DNA of 64,000 bases from Desulfobacterales bacterium (GTDB lineage: Bacteria; Desulfobacterota; Desulfobacteria; Desulfobacterales; JAIPEE01). The stretch covers positions 1-64,000 of the forward strand of contig JAIPEE010000019.1 of assembly GCA_021737275.1 (NCBI GenBank), read 5' to 3'. The notes under the pieces were generated by a model. That model did no database searches. It was not told the origin of the DNA and saw nothing but the letters and a program-made list of their open reading frames with translations. How positions within the stretch are numbered: position 1 is the first letter of the stretch; each line of letters opens with the position of its first letter. Shown one piece after another: positions 61,797-64,000 of the stretch. The position numbers and the translations under genes are program-made.

Positions 61797-62384
61797 CTAA
61801 ATCTTATAAATAATACGTTTTTCCGTAATAATAATATCAACATGCTTGTCCTGAGATTTCAAAGGTAATTGCGGAAATATCTGACATTCAAGGGAAAGTG
61901 CCACCTTTCTGGTTGTGATAGGCAGCGAAGGTATAAGCTTGTCATAACGCTTTCCGCCTGAACCGATGCGGCCACCCTTTTCATCAAATGCAATACCCGG
62001 AATAACTGCAATATCAATACATTCTGTCGGCACTTCTTTGCAAACAGAAGTATCCGGACCCAATACACCCCGTGAACTTTCAACCAACTCTGTATCAGGA
62101 TTGTCAACCTTGTATAGTTTAAAACCCATTTTTTCCGTATCAAATAACGGCAGAGCAACCAGTTTTTTCTGGGCAAGACACCGCTTGATTATATTTTGTG
62201 TCTCAACCTCACAATCTCTATTGGCATAAAGCAGTACAATTTTTGACTCCATGAAGTTTGCAAACTCAAAGAGTCTATCTTCAACGTCCCTGTTTATTTT
62301 TTTCAATTCTTTTTTGGAAAAAGCTGATAACAACTCAGCAACCTCATCTCGTATCTCACGTTTTTTTTCTAAAATTTCATCCAT
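61797..62384 (-). CDS. 5-formyltetrahydrofolate cyclo-ligase
   Basis: VIPGIAFDEKGGRIGSGGKRYDKLI signature. Confidence 0.93.
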   Translation of the reverse strand: MDEILEKKREIRDEVAELLSAFSKKELKKINRDVEDRLFEFANFMESKIVLLYANRDCEVETQNIIKRCLAQKKLVALPLFDTEKMGFKLYKVDNPDTELVESSRGVLGPDTSVCKEVPTECIDIAVIPGIAFDEKGGRIGSGGKRYDKLIPSLPITTRKVALSLECQIFPQLPLKSQDKHVDIIITEKRIIYKI

Positions 62385-62410
62385 ATATGAGCTCCCAATT
62401 TATTTTACCT

Positions 62411-62439
62411 AATATACAAAATCGACAAATACAAGTCAA
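62411..62439 (-). promoter_or_regulatory. Candidate sigma70 promoter for the cyclo-ligase gene
   Basis: Minus strand TTGACT - 17 nt - TATATT. Confidence 0.6.
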
Positions 62440-62690
62440 CTTGCATTAATCATTGACTAAAATACACCTCCATGATAGTTTTTCTAAGCTTTTTTATGCA
62501 TTTTTTCGTTTTGCCGAGATTGGTTCATTACTGCTGTTGAACAACCAGTGCAGAACATTAATGCCACTGATAAGTTAACTATGTCAGGATAAATTATACC
62601 CGGTTTCCCGCCAAAAACATCCTATTAATCCGGTGTGGAGAACGGGTATTAAGCCATTAAAACCAAATACATGAATAATATAGGTATTTT

Positions 62691-63965
62691 ATGCTGGAAA
62701 TCAAGTTTGTCAGGCAAAATTTTCAAAAAGTAGTCGATGCACTTTCAAAACGTGGAGATTCTGCCAAACTGAATGAATTTATCAAATATGACGAAAATCG
62801 TCGTAATATTCTGCTTGAAGTGGAAAATCTTAAAAACAAACGAAACGTCGTCTCTGGCCGAATTGCAGAGATGAAAAAAAAGGGTGAAAATACTGAGGAC
62901 CTCATCCTTGAAATGCGGGAAGTGTCAAAAACAATTAAATCGCTTGATGCTGACCTGTCTGAAAGTGAGGGTGTCGTTAACGACTTGCTGATGAGTATCC
63001 CCAATATACCACACCCATCAGTACCCGAAGGCAAAAATGAGCGCGATAATGAACTGGTAAAAAAAGAAGGCGTTATTCCGGATTTTGATTTTGAGGCAAA
63101 AGCACATTGGGATATTGGCGAAGATTTGAAAATACTGGATTTTGAACGTGCCGCCAAAATTACCGGTGCACGATTTCCCTTATATTTTGGCGCTGGAGCA
63201 AGACTGGAAAGAGCACTTATCAACTTTATGCTCGATATCCATACAACCGAACATGGGTATAAGGAGGTTCTGCCACCTTTTATTGTAAACCGCCAAAGCA
63301 TGATTCATACCGGACAACTCCCAAAGTTTGAAGAAGACCTTTTCAAACTGGAAGGGTGGGACTATTTTTTGATCCCCACTGCAGAAGTTCCGGTTACAAA
63401 TATCCATCAGGGTGAGATTCTTGATGAAAGCGATCTGCCTGTTTATTTTACTGCGTACACGCCGTGTTTCAGATCTGAAGCCGGTTCTTATGGTAAAGAT
63501 ACCAGAGGCCTGATCAGACAGCACCAGTTTAACAAGGTTGAACTGGTTAAACTGGTAACACCCGAATCTTCATACGATGAACTTGAAAAGCTGCTGGCCA
63601 ATGCCGAAGAGATTCTGAAACGTCTCGGACTGGCTTATCAAGTGGTAACGCTTTGTGCAGGTGATCTTGGTTTTTCTTCTGCAAAAACATATGATATTGA
63701 AGTCTGGATGCCGGCGCAAAACACCTACAGAGAAATTTCATCCTGTAGTAACTTTGAAAGCTTCCAGGCCAGAAGAACAAGTATCAGGTTCAGGAAAAAG
63801 GGCGTCAAAGGAAGCGAGCTTGTCCATACATTAAATGGCTCTGGATTAGCTGTAGGACGAACCCTTGCCGCAATTCTGGAAAATTATCAACAGGCTGATG
63901 GATGCGTAATCATACCGGAAGCATTACGACCCTATATGGGTGGAATGGAAAAGATAGAATCATGA
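62691..63965 (+). CDS. serS: Seryl-tRNA synthetase
   Basis: [70 protein letters not shown]. Confidence 0.97.
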   Translation: MLEIKFVRQNFQKVVDALSKRGDSAKLNEFIKYDENRRNILLEVENLKNKRNVVSGRIAEMKKKGENTEDLILEMREVSKTIKSLDADLSESEGVVNDLLMSIPNIPHPSVPEGKNERDNELVKKEGVIPDFDFEAKAHWDIGEDLKILDFERAAKITGARFPLYFGAGARLERALINFMLDIHTTEHGYKEVLPPFIVNRQSMIHTGQLPKFEEDLFKLEGWDYFLIPTAEVPVTNIHQGEILDESDLPVYFTAYTPCFRSEAGSYGKDTRGLIRQHQFNKVELVKLVTPESSYDELEKLLANAEEILKRLGLAYQVVTLCAGDLGFSSAKTYDIEVWMPAQNTYREISSCSNFESFQARRTSIRFRKKGVKGSELVHTLNGSGLAVGRTLAAILENYQQADGCVIIPEALRPYMGGMEKIES

Positions 63966-64000
63966 AATTAAAAGATTTTCCTGAAGATATTCGGGAATAT
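63962..64000 (+). CDS. Start of a CDS truncated by the window edge ([13 protein letters not shown]...)
   Basis: ATGA overlap with the serS stop; 13 codons open to the window end. Confidence 0.5.
   Translation, partial: MKLKDFPEDIREY

Noticed and set aside
62385-62690. Possible 6S RNA next to the 5-formyl-THF cyclo-ligase gene
   Set aside because: That linkage is known in many bacteria, but I could not recognise a 6S-like long hairpin with central bubble here; a covariance scan (RF00013) would decide.
1-64000. CRISPR arrays, tRNA/rRNA genes, prophage, known defence islands
   Set aside because: No repeat-spacer arrays, no recognisable tRNA T-loop signatures in gaps, and no phage or defence gene clusters were seen by eye; tRNAscan, CRISPR and DefenseFinder runs would be more decisive.

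Overview
Bacterial chromosomal window, coding on both strands. Gene content and gene order (lpxC-DUF4390-ntrY-ntrX-rsmD-coaD, a selenium-metabolism-type LysR regulator, CooC-like ATPase, siroheme/ferredoxin proteins) suggest a Desulfobacterota/sulfate-reducer-like organism; this is inference. I found no rRNA, tRNA, CRISPR array, intact IS element or prophage. The centrepiece (about 16.2-25.7 kb) is a TonB-dependent corrinoid uptake locus. A minus-strand btuF-btuC-btuD-exbB-exbD-tonB operon and a plus-strand btuB gene diverge from two back-to-back cobalamin riboswitches, each followed by an intrinsic terminator. Downstream of btuB lies a 683-aa protein fusing a secreted BtuF-like corrinoid-binding domain to a CbiZ-type adenosylcobinamide amidohydrolase domain, i.e. 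a candidate extracytoplasmic corrinoid-remodelling protein. This is the best candidate for an unusual system. A B12-dependent ribonucleotide reductase is encoded further along. Left of this locus is an amide/carbamoyl-nitrogen catabolism-like cluster (two nitrilase-superfamily enzymes, an isochorismatase-like hydrolase, transporters). Features not visible in the ORF track include a decayed class III nucleotide cyclase fragment, a K+ channel split by an in-frame TAA, and a Tag glycosylase whose N-terminus is disrupted at a 9-A homopolymer. The rest is mostly housekeeping: tkt, epd-like, alr, lpxC, rsmD, coaD, ssb, serS, pcm, tatA and comM/yifB.
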